From Dendrophyllia cribrosa (lineage: Eukaryota; Cnidaria; Anthozoa; Scleractinia; Dendrophylliidae), in the NCBI GenBank assembly GCA_024195265.1, contig JAJLRJ010000006.1, forward strand, positions 15,553,139 to 15,617,138: a stretch of 64,000 bases of DNA. The letters run 5' to 3'. The notes under the pieces are model-generated. The model worked only from the letters and a program-made list of their open reading frames with translations, searched no databases and was not told the DNA's origin. This document shows, piece by piece, positions 46,201-61,200 of the stretch (position 1 is the first letter of the stretch; each line of letters opens with the position of its first letter). Position numbers and translations under genes: made by a program.

Positions 46201-49200
46201 CCATTAATAAACTGACCATTTTACTGAAGGGACATTTAAACCCGATTAAATTAAAGACATTACATGTAGTATTACTTACTTTTTCAAAGTCAAAGTGTAT
46301 ATGACAGTGATTTTTTTATTTGCTTGATCGAATCTACATGGAAAAAAATGGAAAAAAAATTTCGATATCGATTTTTCTTCTCTGCGTTGTAGCCGTCTAA
46401 AAACGTGAAATTTCACTTTCGGTGTGTTACAAAACCGCGCAAGAAGAAAGACTGGAAATAGTCCGCTGTGACGTCAATACAGGAATGCCGGTGTCGAGGT
46501 TTCTCAGTTCCTCAAATTTTTTGATGCGCCCTGAGGAAGAAACATGGTTCTATTAAGGTGTGTTGCCTATGGTTGTATTAACACGAAGGAACTGAGAAAT
46601 CTCGACACTGGCATTCTTGTATTGACATAACAGCGGACTATTTCCAGTCTTTCTTCTTGCGCGGTTTTGTAACACACCGGAAGTGAAATTTCACGTTTTT
46701 AGACGGCCAAAACGCGGAGAAGGAAAATCGATATCAATTTTTTTTCCATTTTCTTATCAGAAAGTCATGTAGATTCGATCAAGCAAACAAAAAAATCACT
46801 GTCATATACACTTTAACCTATTTTTATGTCATATAATTCTAACTTTTGAGTCTGTGGATAAAATCCTATAAAGTGACCATTCAAATGAAAGCTACTGAGC
46901 AGTACTTTCCTGTGGTACTGTTTATTATGCTGTACAAGGTGGTTCTAACTTTTGAGTCTGTGGATGAAATCTTAAAGTGTGACCATTCAAATGAAAGCTA
47001 TCGAGCAGTACTTTCCTGTGGCACTGTTTATTATGCTGTACAAGGTGGTCCTAACTTTTGAGTCGGTGGATGAAATCCTAAAGTGTAACCATTCAAATGA
47101 AAGCTACTGAGCAGTACTTTCCTGTGGTACTGTTTATTATGCTGTACAAGGTGGTTCTAACTTTTGAGTCTGTGGATAAAATCTTACAGTATAACCATTC
47201 ATAAGAAAGCTACAGATCAGTACATGTACGTTCCTGTGGTACATTCATAGGGCTCTATCAGCACCAGTATAAAGACTTCTGTTTACTTTATTGTAATCAA
47301 TTAAACTGACCTTCAAAATGCGCATGTTTTCGGTAGAGTTGACATTCCTGCAAAGGAAACATTGTGTAAGATTCTGTCAGTTACTGGTACGCATAAATTT
47401 TACTTGACTGTTACAGCTGAATCTCCCATATGAGATCATCCTCAGGCATTATTCTCATGGAAAATGACTGTATATAATTAAGAAAGACCATGCATAAACT
47501 AAGGTGACCCTAACGTGGATTTCCACTGTTGCATAATTTGTACATGTACATGCGTTCAGATAAAGTACCTGGCTTTCTGTGTGTAAATAATTTGAGATTT
47601 TCTAAGATGTAAGAATGGCTTCGGTAAGCGTGAAAATTTGAACCGCGCTTCAACGTTTTATGTTTTTTTGCAAGCTGTTCATAACTCAACTTTTTACTTT
47701 TACACAGGCTGTTCATACATTGTCTCTAATTTTTATATTTACGCAGGCACGTAAAACGTACGTAAAAATTACGCGACAGTAGAAATCCAGCTAAGTGTTT
47801 GACTAAGAATGAATGTTAATGGGGATTTTAAGAAGTCAATTACCTGGCTGCCCGGTACTGAAATCACAGAATGTGACCATCCAATGAAAGCTGTCGAGCA
47901 ATACTTTCATGTAGTAATTCTACTTAATCTTTTTCCTCCTACAAATCCATCATAATAAATTCAAACACATAATTCTGCAACATTACTGCAACTCACTTCT
48001 GATGCAGAGGTTTAATAGAGATGATGTTAAAATCTTTCAGCCTGGCAGTCAATTCTGTGACAAGATGTTCAACCTGAAGATTCAAGAGTCCAAATTATAT
48101 AACTATAAGAAGTAATGCAGTGAGGTAAAAGAATGTTGCAATGGGCTGATTATCTTTGTGAATCGCCACTTTTGATTTCAGTTAGATTTTGATAAGTCCG
48201 TCAGTCCCTGACAGCTGTGCATCAGACATCATCTTTGCAAGAGCCTTTCTGTTGGACAGGACTGTGAGACTTAAAGTGCATATGAACTGAAAATTCTTTT
48301 TGCGTAGTTATAAAATATACCCTTTGAAACACACGATTCCAAAGTTTGATACCTTTAGGGTAAAAATTGTTGAAGTTACAAGCGCTCAAAGTTGTGCGAT
48401 TTTACCCTAAAAAATGGTCACAAAATTCAAGGGACTGGGGTCAAGTTGTGACGTAATGTTGGTTGATAAAAGTTTGTTTACGCTCAGTGACTCTCAGTGA
48501 GTTCTTGCCACCACGGAGGATTTAAAAGGGAAAAGATTCAGAAATGGATAGCTGGTCTAAAGTTTCAAGCAACCATGAGGAAGTTGAAAAAGAAGAAGAT
48601 GAAGATATGGAGGTCTACAGCCAAGTTACACTGTATCAGGACAAACTTCTCTTCCCGGTTTGTTTTTTTTTACTCTCCGTCATACTAGCTGTACCAGATT
48701 GATCTGATCTTGCAACCAACATTACGTCACATCACGTGACATTTTTATATTTTGGCCGTACGATTTGAAGACCATTTTTAGGCCAAAATAGGGTAACTTT
48801 GAACGCTTGTAACTTCGACCCTGAACGTCTCGAACTTCGGAATCATGTGTTTCAAAGGGTAAATTTTACAACTGCGTAAAAAGAATTTTCAGTTCATATG
48901 CACTTAAAAAATAGATTATAAAAGTACAAACATTTACTGTAGAATGTTACCTCTCTAATGCGGCCCATCTGAATATAGTTCTCTTGGCACCATTTTAATT
49001 CTCCCTGTGAATAGCAGTTAAAAAATTAATATAATCTGTGGAAAAAAACTATGTAATGCAAAATGTGTTACAGGATTACTTAGTGTGGCCTTCAACAGAG
49101 ATTGATCGTCACGCAATCCATCCCACGTAACGAGTCAAACGAAGTGCTGCAGCTTTGAAGCTTTGAAGTGTTATGAAAGAGACGCATCATTACTGTTTAT

Positions 49201-52200
49201 AATAAGTAGCAGTAGAGAAGGCAAGAATAGCTAATAACATTGCAGATAAGCACATGGACAACCTTGAATGATGTTCATAAAGGGCTCACACTGTGTTCAT
49301 GTTTAAAGTTTGCTTTAGAGAAGAAAGGACTGTAACTAACCCTGGCGAATCCTTTTCTCCTTTTCAACATGTTCCATTCCTGTAACAAAAAATCAATGAA
49401 AGATGCAATTGAAATTCAAGAGAATTATCTTGTGTCATACATGTATATAAATAACGCATACAAATCGTTCTTGATTGTCATGGTTGGTATGGAATAACCC
49501 AGCGGTCTCAACAACATACATGTATGAAGCAGGCATCTGCCCAAACTATACTAATAGTATATTGTAGATAGCTATGACAAAAGAAGGAGCTGTAGCTTGG
49601 GTGCCTTCTCCAAGTGGGGTCTGGGAGCATGCTTGCCCAGAAAACGTTACAATCTGGAAGCTCAGATACATGTATGCAATTTCCAGCATTCTGGTCATCA
49701 AATTGTATAATTAATGTAATATGCAATTTACAATAATTTTTTAACATCTACAACAGCACTTATTGTCAATTTGTTTGGAAGTTTTTAAGAGGAAGGTGAC
49801 ACTTAGGAAGAAACGTTTCCACTTGTTTATCACAGGAACACAAAATTGGCCAACTTTACACATACAGAATGTGAAGGCCTGGACTCGATTAATAGCCCAA
49901 TTTCGATATATTAAAATTTAACTTGAATCAAAAGACATCACTACGAGGCTTAGGGGAATAAACCACATAAATCCCTACTATCATTCCCCTAAGCCTCGTA
50001 GTGATGTCTTTTGTTGTAAGTTAATTTTAATATATCGAAATTGGGCTATTCGTTAACATGATACTTGTTACCATGTTTATCTCCTTTAGCAAATGTACAA
50101 GTTTGTCACTCTGTTATTGTGCTATAACTTAAAGCAAGCAACTTGTCTTTTACATCCTACAATATGACTTGATACTGTACTGAGGAGATCAAGACAGTGG
50201 ACAGTCTAGTTTATGATAGGACGAATAATATTTCAATGTCTGTTCTTTCAGTAGTTTATAAAAACATTGAATTACCCTGTAGGCATTGAGAACTGTAATG
50301 CAGTCACTGTTTGAGTAATCACTCCAGGCCATCTTTTTACTACACAAACCAAGAGCAACAAAACAATGATGGATGACATTTTCATAATGTACATAATGGT
50401 TATGTTGTAGGTTGAAATGAAATTCAGGTTAAAATGATTTCAACCCAGTTTGATTTTGAATTTCTTTTACCTTTGATTCATTATCATAAATCAGAAACAA
50501 AGTTAATTCAAAATCAAACTAGGTTGAAATCATTTTAACCTGAATTTCATTTCAACCTACACAACAGCTACAAGGTCAATGCTTGACTAATAGATTAATG
50601 AATAATACAGGCCATAAAATCTTTTTTCCCATATTTATTAGTAAAACCTACTTAATGGAAGTGCACTTTCTGTTAGTTAACAGGAGAAAAAAAATCATCA
50701 TTCAACCTCGACACACACTTCTCCTAAATGGAACTTCAGTTGTGGTCCCAGCCACACACACAAACTACATTCTGCATCTCCCATAAGGTGACCCTCATTC
50801 ATTGCTCGGAAATAAACACGTACAGAAAGTAAAGATACATTAGAACGGTTTTCATTTGAGAGTCGAAAGTAATTCTACAATAATCTTTATAATTATTGCT
50901 TTGGTTTTGCATTGCTACACTTTGTGATTGGCTAAAAAATCTCGTGTCACTTTTTCAACCAATCAGAAGTAAATCCAAAACCAATCGTGACTTGCTTGCA
51001 CTCGTTTTCCTGCGCTTGCCGCCGGCTACATGTATTTGCTTCGAGTTCTGATTGGTTCATTGGATTGTCTGCCTCTGTTTTGATTGGCCAGAGTGATTAC
51101 TTTGGTTTTGGTTAATACGTCACTTAATTGAAAACCGCTGTATAAATCTCCCCAAAACAGAAATTTCTTGTATGCGGACAACCAGTGCTCTGTTTCAAAC
51201 CACATACAAAACCACAATTTTAAACCTTCTAGACCTATCCCAACACCTCTCCTAAACAGACACTACTCAGTCACAGTCCCACACAGAAACACAGTACATT
51301 AAAACCCTTTAACTCCTAAGAGTGCCAAACATCAAAATTCAAGAAAATTTCTAAATTTCATTTTGTAAAATATTGAGAAACAAAATGGTGCCACGCAAAA
51401 GTACTGCTGAAGAGGTTTCATTTGAATGGTCACACCATAGGATTTCATCCACAGACTCAAAAGTTAAAACAAATGGTACCATGCAAAAGTACTGCTGAAG
51501 AGGTTTCATTTGAATGGTCACACCATAGGATTTCATCAACAGACTCAAAAGTTAGAACAAATGGTACCATGCAAAAGTACTGCTGAAGAGGTTTCATTTG
51601 AATGGTCACACCATAGGATTTCATCCACAGACTCAAAAGTTAAAACAAATGGTACCATGCAAAAGTACTGCTGAAGAGGTTTCATTTGAATGGTCACACC
51701 ATAGGATTTCGTCAACAGATCAAAAGTTAGAACTACACTACATGTCTCCATAACTGACTCTGGAATTTGAATGAACTTTTCAAGTCTACAGGAAACAAAC
51801 TTTACCTGTAAGCATCAAACTCCTTTCTGAAGGGTTTGGCAAAAAAGGATTGCAAAGACAGTGATGCACCTGTGTTGAAAAAAATGTATGAAAAGATGTA
51901 CAGTCAAACAACTCAGGAGACGAAACAGGGGATTAATTGGGGTAAAGATTATGGAATCGAGGTTAAAATGGATGGGGTGAAAGGCAGCAAGCATATTCCA
52001 CAGGCAACAGGGATGAGATAAAGGGCAAAAGGCAATGGGTAAATTAGGTGGGATGGAAGAGGTCAAGGCGAGAGGTTACTGTGAAAAGGGCAATGTATAA
52101 ATGACAAGAGACAAACAGGATTAAATAAAGGGTTTTAGAAGGTGTAGGGAGGAGTAAATCAGTAAGGAGCAAGAGGTAAATTGACAGATAAAGGGGAGAG

Positions 52201-55200
52201 GGGTAAAGGCTGAGAGATAAAAGAACTTTGGGTTTAATGTGTCAAGGGCAAGAAACCGCTTTAAAGGCTAAACTATAAAGGAAATTAGGGTGATCCAAAA
52301 AAAATTCCATCAGCCCTTTGAAATTTACATCAATTTCAAATTCTAAGACAATCTTTTTAGACATTGGCATTTTAGAAAATTACTTTTTAAAAACATCCTT
52401 CAAAAATATGATACTTACTGATAACCAGGCATTCCTCAAGACAGCCAAACACATAACTCAATACTAGGAGCTTTCCAAGATGGACATCAATTGGCAATTC
52501 ACCCATTACTTTGCCAATAAATGTCAGCTCTCCATCACAAGGATTGATCGTACCATTCTTCATGTGTATTGTCAGGGCTCCAACCTATGTACACCAAGAA
52601 AGACAGTAGAAGTCATTATAACAGAATGTTGAAATCATAATCATTACCTCTTTTGACATTTATGTTGAAATCAACTTCAAAACAAAGAAGTAAAGCAACG
52701 GTAATGTTGCACATATATTAAAGCCACTGGAGGCCAACTTGGTCGGAGCTTATAATAACCTGGTTTCTGTAGCATGAAGCAACTATAGGAATATTGCTAC
52801 TCCACTCCTGGATGGGATGTTAGTGCATCGCAGGGTCACCCCCAGCATTTTGTCACCGGTAATGCACTAACCACTACAAATCCACACCTCCACGGTAATA
52901 AACAAGAGACCCACTAAATTTTGACAAAGCACCAGACAAAATTCCTTCAGTTGATTATTGTCTACCTTATTATTATCTCATTCTCATTAAGTGTCTTAAA
53001 GGCCAATCTGGGGGGTAGGTGCTCATGCAAACTCAAGAGAAACTGTAAGGGAACTGAACAAAGGAGAATGGGAGCAGAGTGAAATAGCATTCATCAAATG
53101 GCAGAAGCAGGAAATATGGGAACGAAAGAGTTGAAAGGTACACATTCGTGAAGATGGCAGGAACTCGCAGAGTTCAGGTAAAACAAACAGAAAGTTATGA
53201 TCCTACAGGCTTTCATCATGGCATGACTTAACCACCATCTTGTCAGCAGTCATACCTGTTTTAATAGAAGAACTGTTTTTTCAATATCATCTGAGTCCGG
53301 AGGCTGTAATGCCAGTCTCAGTACGGCCTTGGGAGGACCAATATCAAACAGCTTTACTTTCAAAACAAGCTGCTCAAGAGGACATCTCTGGAAAAAGCAA
53401 AAAACAAACAATGGAATTGCCTAACAAAATAATACATCAGTACAAGTTTGTTATTAGTGTTTTTATTCATTTTCATTAGTTATATGACCCATCAGGGGAG
53501 TGCTTAACGCCAGTTTCTGCAACAATAAACTACAATGTACTAGGCCTGGAAAAAAACTGTCTTCTGACAGTTGGCCAATTGTCGGCCGACTGTTGGCCAA
53601 CAGTTGCCCAACTTTCGGCCAACTGTTTTTAGTTTCTTTTTTCTTATTCTCCAGGGCCCGGTTGTTCGAAAGCAGGGTTAAACTAACCTCCGGTTAGGCC
53701 TAACCGGAGGTTAAATTTCTTAACCGCGGGTTTGTTAACCCGAGGTTGAAATGGCGTTGTTCAAAGCGCGGTTAGAGGACCGGTTAGCTAACCTCGGGTT
53801 AAGCGCGGCTAACCCACGGTTAGTATCCCACAATACTCTTTAGAAGTTGTTTTGAAAAAGTTTGAAGCCGCTTCGCCCGATCCATTCAAAATGTTTCGAG
53901 TATAAAATAGTGAAATATTGTAGAATTTAAAGTTAACTCTATTTCTAGCCGAATAGTAACTCTTCTGAGAAGACTTTTGAGAGGATTTCAAGGTCAAGCA
54001 TCACAGGCAAGAAGGAAAAACGGCTCACCTTCACGGATTTGTATTCTTACGGCTAGAAGAAGCTGAACGTTTTGTGCATCTTTATTTTCAAACAACTTAA
54101 AAATATTAACTAGCGTTGTGGAGGTCATCTGCGTGAAAAAAACTCTAGACTGACATCTTGAAGGTTATTTAATTGGAGTCAAAAATGAAAAAGTAAGTGG
54201 AAAATTACTGGAATTAGTTTGATCTTGAGTTTATCATTTCAACAAGCCGTTTGTCTGTTGTTTATTTTTCAAACTTACACGGTGGCGACAGTTTTCTTGG
54301 ATTCTCGGATATTATCCGAAAACATTTGTAAAAATGCAGTAGACTGGTATCATTTCAATGAAAGGCCGATTAATAAAACATGCCTTTTTACTGAAGTATA
54401 TTTTTACTTCGTTATTTCATAGAAAGTTAGAATAAAAGGACACAATTCTTTTGTGGTTTAATATTGCAGTGCTGATACGATGGGATCAGTGCAGTGGCGT
54501 AAAATAGGGAATAAAGTCAATATAAATTTTTGCGAAAATGTGTTTACAAAAAAAATACTTTCAGTTTCGCACACTGGTACATAAGGCGAAAAAATATAAG
54601 TAGTTTCGGAGCGGCCGGCACCATGTCGAGTTGTTATTTTCCCGCTTTTCATGGAGTAATTTCGCAAAGATGGCCTCTGAAGAAATATTTTCCGATAAAA
54701 CAGAAAACTTCATACTGAATACTGAACAGCTTGAATTGCCGGCCTTTTCTTAGATTTTATGCCGGTTTAGTTTTCCTTGAAGTTTGGTTGTAATTTTAGG
54801 GGAGACGGAGGGAGCCCAAACAAGTAAAGGCAAACTTTCTGCTGATCCGAAGAGTTCAAAATACATGTAATTGCTATCGTTGCTCTATTGTTTGAAAAGT
54901 AAAAAAAGCTCTTCATGGATTTTAAGAACCCGATTTATCTCATAAAGACGATAAAAGGTAGAAACTAAGCCAGGGAGAACTGTCGGAGTTTCAATTTGAC
55001 GACTGCACCGCTCGCTTGTCACTTTTCACCGTGATTTTTCCACCACAGTGATTAGTGATGAGTTCAGCGTTCGTTGGATCCAATTTCGCCATTACAACGC
55101 TCTTTTATAACCTGTCATACAAAAAGAAGGTTGTCACCCAGCTATAGTCAGGACATTATTCATCTTCCTTGAATTTATTGTTGTTTTTAAAAACGTTTCG

Positions 55201-58200
55201 TTGCCGTAAATCATAGAATGTTTGTCAAATTTAACCCGAGGTTAGTTTTTTAACCCACCTAGCTAGGAGGGTTAAATTTAACCCGCTGTTTAACACGAGG
55301 TTAGCCTTAACCTGTCTTTGAACAACAGAATTAACCTGCGGTTAAAACTTAACCTCAGGTTAGAGCGATTTAACCCGAGGTTAGGATTTAACCGGCTTTC
55401 GAACAACCCGGCCCAGGTTTGATGAGAATAACCCCTTTTCCTTCAATCTGTGAATTGTACTCACACACTGTCGCATACCATGCATGGACATTCACTTGTT
55501 ATTGATAGACTGACTGACCTGCATTTCAGGAATACCAAATTCCGGGATGAATGATTCATAAAACTCTCTTGTCACCATTCTGAAGCACGTCCCAGCAGAA
55601 ACACGACCAGCACGCCCTACATACAGTCACACAGAAATTACCACCAGTTCATACACATGTGTTAAATAACAGAAACTGAATTGACAAGACATGATTCAAT
55701 CATTTACAGCTGTACTACATGTACAGATGTAAGTTCTTGTGATATCTTACCATATCACAAAATGTATCAGTCGAAGATTAAATTTATGTGACTGTTTGAC
55801 AGATAATATGTGCAGATATTTTATGAGTTGCATAGTATTTAACCAAGTTGATAATATACACGTGTATTATCCATCAAACTATTAATTAATAATGACTTAT
55901 TATTTGACTTTCTTAATTTTCCAGTTGTGAAGAACCTCTTCCTTAGTAACTTAGCCAATATTTTTCTTCCAGTTTTTCATTCTCGTTCTGAGCGAACACA
56001 CTTTACAATTTAAATAATATAGTATTAACCCATTGACACCTGGGGATTTTTACGTTTTTGAGTGATTTTCTGCATACAAACGCCCCATAGGATTTCGTGA
56101 CTTCATATTTGGAGTTACCATTGAAAGTGCTGCTGTTCTAAAACACTGAAGGCTCGAGTTTACTGGAAACGTCATTGTGACGATCTCATTTTGCTTGGTT
56201 GATTTGCAATAAAGGGTCTAATTCATTCACAGCCATTTTTCATCTTTAGTAGCTGCCTGATGAGCATCATTAAGCTTGGAGGTAGTTCAGAGTCCACTTC
56301 TCAATGAAGCGAGTTAGGTGTTGTACTTCGTTTACGAATTTGGCTCGTTGCTCGTTGAACTGGAAAAATGGCCGCCTGGAAACGAATTAGCTTTGGGACT
56401 CGACTCTGGATGAATTTCTCGACCTACTGCGGCATATTTTGGAAGTTGCGACCACAGGAGAACACAACAAGCGTGAAATTTCGGGGGTGGGTCAGAGTGG
56501 CTGTGGACTTAGTATATATATATATGAAAATTGTGGAGGACGGAATGGACGCTGTCGAAAAATCTGTTTATTTCCCAGCATGCATTGCAGTGGTGATGTT
56601 GAAAATCGAGGCAAGGTGAGTATGCACTAGTATAAGAAGCTGTAGCTAGGCCCGAGCAACGAATAAGAGCAAAAAAATTCACTGCTAAGCTAGGACTAGG
56701 ACTGAATTTTGCTGTAAATGTTGACTTTTGGGTTTGCCACGATGATTTGAATAAAAAAAACTAAAGGCAAAAACGTGATTTTTGTTGTTTTTCTGTGACG
56801 TTAAAAACGGTAATTTTTGTTATTGTCCAAATTCAAACGCTGATATTCTGCAAAAATCGTTGACTTTTTTGTGTTTATTGGGTATCTCAATTTGAAAGAC
56901 TTTCTAGTCAATGCTCACAACTGCTAGTTAAGGCAATGTTCGCACGATTGAGAAAGTTACAATTTTTTAAAGCAGTGGAGTCTTGTACGGGCGGTTACGG
57001 GCGGTTCAGGTGTCAATGGGTTAATAATACAGTGTAATAAATTATGCTTGCATACTTTGCGTTTCCTCTTGCTGTTATACGGTAAAATGACATACCAGTA
57101 ATAATCAAAATTAATAAGGAAGGTAATTACTTCCATGACCAAGCTCCACGTATTACTGTTTTTGTCTTTATCACGAAAAAAAAAATTCATACATAAAAAA
57201 CAAACCTTTGCGTTGAGTACTACTGGCTTTGGATGACCATTGCAACCTTAAACTCTCAAAATTTGTTTCTGGATCACAAACTAGGCATTTCACCAGGCAA
57301 AAATCAATAACTATAAAAATAAAAATAAATCAAAATTATTATTAATAAAAAATTCTCACTGGTAAATTGCATTACATGTAAAAATGTGCATAATAATAAT
57401 TATAATTATAAAAAAGGATAAAGGGTCTACATTAGTGGCTTGAAGACCTTACTTACCCTGGCCAAGTTTTTTGCCAGAAGGGTACATGTATCTGGGTGTC
57501 CATTTTAAGCTTTTAAGCTGACGTTTAGGCTTTTATAAATTTTACAAGAGACATGCCTCTAGGACAACCGGTTTTCAATTTCTGGGTAAAAGTGTTTGCC
57601 TATAGCTGCCCTGGGCCTAACTGAGATGCAAACTAACTTGTCAACTGATGTTTTGGAAGTGTCAATTTCTTATAATTATGGGCTCTAATTTTATGTACTC
57701 ACCATATTTTATGTCTGGAACAGTAATTGAACTCTCTGCAATGTTTGTTGACAAGATGACCTTCAAAAAATTAACTTACACTCAATTCAAATAACTAAAT
57801 ACAATTAATGAATTCTATCAGATGACAAGTTTAAAAAAAATTGTACATTTCCACATAGTAACTTAGTAGTAGTAAACTTTATTTTAGTGTCATTTGTTCT
57901 AACATTTTGCACACTAATTGGTGACACTGATTAAAAAAAACAAAAGTTGAAACGTCTGTTGTAAATAAAACTAAAAAATACTCTGACTAGTTAAAAACAT
58001 ACATCAGTCATATATTACATCTAGTTGATTATAGTTAATTCATAAACCTATACGAGCCCCAGACCAAATCAAATTAATGATAAATGCATCACGTGTATAC
58101 CCTTTATATTGATTAAACACCCCTTACATGTGTAACAATACAAATGTACTAATAATAACAATAAATTTATGCCGCGCTATTTCCCCACGGTTCAATATCA

Positions 58201-61200
58201 CCTTACAATGAGGCTAAAGGATGAGAGGTTTCCATTCCTTATTAGTATTCTTTATGTAAAGAATACTAATATACAGTGTATTAGGTAGTAATTATTCAGG
58301 ATTCTTAGTACAGCAAATGGTGAATTTAATATTTTTTGTTCAGTACTGTTCAGAGATGCAGGCTTCTTATTTCTACTAGTTCTCTACCACTCAAAAAATT
58401 GTACCTGTCAACTTTGGTACAGCATTTTTCATTAGGTTATTTTTACTCAGAGTTTTAAAACCCCAAAATCTTCGACAGGAGCCAGGAAGCCATGGTCACT
58501 TCATCGAAGCCAGTCTGTATATTACATGTAGGTGGCACATGTGTTGTATGAGGGTCTAAAATAGGGTTTCCCAATCCCGCTTCCCGCCACTATTTATTCT
58601 TTCAACCCGCCATCCCGCTTGCTTCGAACATGTCATCCCAATCCCACTTCCAAAATACTTTTTTGGCATGACAAGTCGCAGTTTTTTCTGGACGAGACGC
58701 GATTTCCACGGACTAATGCATTATGACCTCGGTGTTTGTTTACGGTAAACAGCAGCAGTCAGTTTAGTTTGGTAAATTTATCCGTTTTTGAGTAAGTGTT
58801 GAGGAGCCAAATAAAAGTTTTCTTTATCGGAGAACAGCTCATGGACCATGACAAAGGCCGTCCATCACACCAAACTTCAAAATTTAAAATTTCAAAAACA
58901 AATTTCAAAACACGCCTACTACATAGGGGTTACCCTACCCACAAATTCTGATAGAGAAGGTTGTTTTGAATATGCGGGGTGCAGAGTACGGAGTGTGAAA
59001 AACGCGGAGCTAGTGTGAAAAATGAGGAGTGTGGAAAATGAGTGGGGGAAATGTGGAATACGTATTTTTGTGGAAAAACATAGGAGTATAAGGTAAAACT
59101 AAACTAATTTTTTTTTTCTACAAGGCAACGTTTGTAAGTTTTGAAATTCACAACCTCTATATAAATGCCGGAATTTAAATAAATATTATTTTATAAATAA
59201 ATAAATAAATAGGAATTTCAGTGGAATCCACGAGGTGGAATTTCAGTGTTGTTATCTCAAAAGAGGTGGTATTTTCATATATGACTACATTTCATACCAT
59301 TACAACTTTTCGAGTAGATAGAGCACGTTTTGAAGCCGCGCCGGCATTCTTTCGTTGCGAAATCTGCGACGACATTGTTTGCATAGCGTCTCAGGGCAAT
59401 GTGCATTGCTCAATTACCACTGCTTCAATTAGGGCTGTCTGAAAAATGTTACTAGGGAGAATTTGCAATTTCATGGCAATTTCAATGTTACAATGGGAGA
59501 TCAAAGTACCGGGGCATGGATGGTATACAGTGTTGACTTCACAAACACCTATTATCATCCTAACTTCTTGCATATTCAGCGCAAAAACCCAACGTTAAAC
59601 GGACTTGTTTTTATTGAGCAGTCCATTTACAGAGACGAGTGCTGGATTTTCACCGATCTGAAATGCTACATGTATAACGATATGATTTACATGTAAATAT
59701 CTGCAGTTAAGAGGATCGGGCTGTTTTCTGTATGCATGTATGAAAATACCAACTCTTTTGAGATAACAACACTAATTCCGGCATTTATATAGAGATTGTG
59801 AATTTCACTGAAAACTTGCAAAAGTTGTCTTGTAGAAAAAATTGCCTTATATTTTATGTTTCTCCACAAAAATACGCAATCCTCATTTTCCACACACCGC
59901 ATTTTTCACACTCCTCGTTTTCCACACTCCGCACTCTGCACTCCACACTCCGCATATTCCATACAACCGATAGAGAAAACTATCAAAAAAAAAATTTGAG
60001 AAAAGGAAAAATGCGCTTAAACAGGAGGAGAAAACACAAAAAAGAAAATCTGCCATTTGTGATGCAATACCAGCTATCAGTGTCAAATCTCAAACAAATT
60101 TTAAAATCAAAATGGCACATAACGCAGAACCAATCACTGCTACGACAAAACTACAAAGAACCACCCATGATATATTTTAAAAAAGGCAAATCCTTTACAG
60201 ATACACTCCTCAGATGAAAAATATAAAAGGTGTCAAATATAAAGTTTCACAACGGGATTGTTTGTGCGGCCTGTCACCCCTTGCTACTTCCTGTTTTAGC
60301 ATTTTAATGGTTCCTTGAGACAAAATTGCGACACCGTGACAAGTGCTTATTCGGATTGATAAAGTTCAGGACTTCTGAAATGATTTCATAGGAAAGAAGG
60401 ATAGAAAAAAACGGTTAAAAAATCACCTATATAAACATCCAGACTTGTCTTCCTTCACGGAATCGTGAAATATTCGGCGAGTGCATTGTCGTCGTCCATC
60501 CCGTTTCCCATCCGGAAAAATCAAGAATTCCCGCGTCCCGCCATGAAAATGACGAACTTCCCGCTTCCCGCCCACCTCTAACCATCCCGCATCTCGCCTT
60601 CAAATTTTCTTTCATCCCGCATCCCGGCAGTGAAAAAAGGCTTATCCCGCATCCCGCCAACCCTATGTTAGGCCCTCTTGTATGCTAATCAGTTTACTTG
60701 TTTTTCTTGTATGCTAATTTCCTCTTTGCACAAAAGTGCATTTGTTTAATCTCTGTGGGGACATGCTTTTTGTGGAATTTTTTTGAAGTCGTTCAATAAA
60801 CTCGTAGCATGCGTTTAATCAGGTCTAAAGTCTCAAGCCGAAAGACCTGACAAAAACATAGCAACTCGTGTATTAAACTCACCTTATAGATACCAAGTTA
60901 TGATCGATCACATAATCTTCCTTGATTGACTAGTGCATAAAAGCAGTTCTTGTAACCCCCATCTCTTTTAAGCTGTAACATTACGCCTATAGAGTTCTTG
61001 GAAATAGAAGAACAGGTATGCTCTACCTTTCTAAATCCTTCTTGAGGCTTTTTAAAAATACTTCCTTGCTCCAGAATAGTGATTTTGGAATGCAATGGGA
61101 GAAGCAACAACCTACATTAAATAATGATAAAAGAAACATGAAATGAGAACTCGTGCATCATTGGATAAAGGTGGCAACATCCAGTTTTAAGGGAAGTAGT

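Noticed and set aside
51351..51751. Repeated peptide (TFESVDEILWCDHSNETSSA) as a small protein family
   Set aside because: Unit length 88 bp is not a multiple of 3, so the peptide changes frame between units. Other copies have stops. It is a DNA repeat, not a gene.
54219..54720. Short frames inside the large GGGCC element as transposase remnants
   Set aside because: No catalytic or DNA-binding motifs could be seen in any frame.
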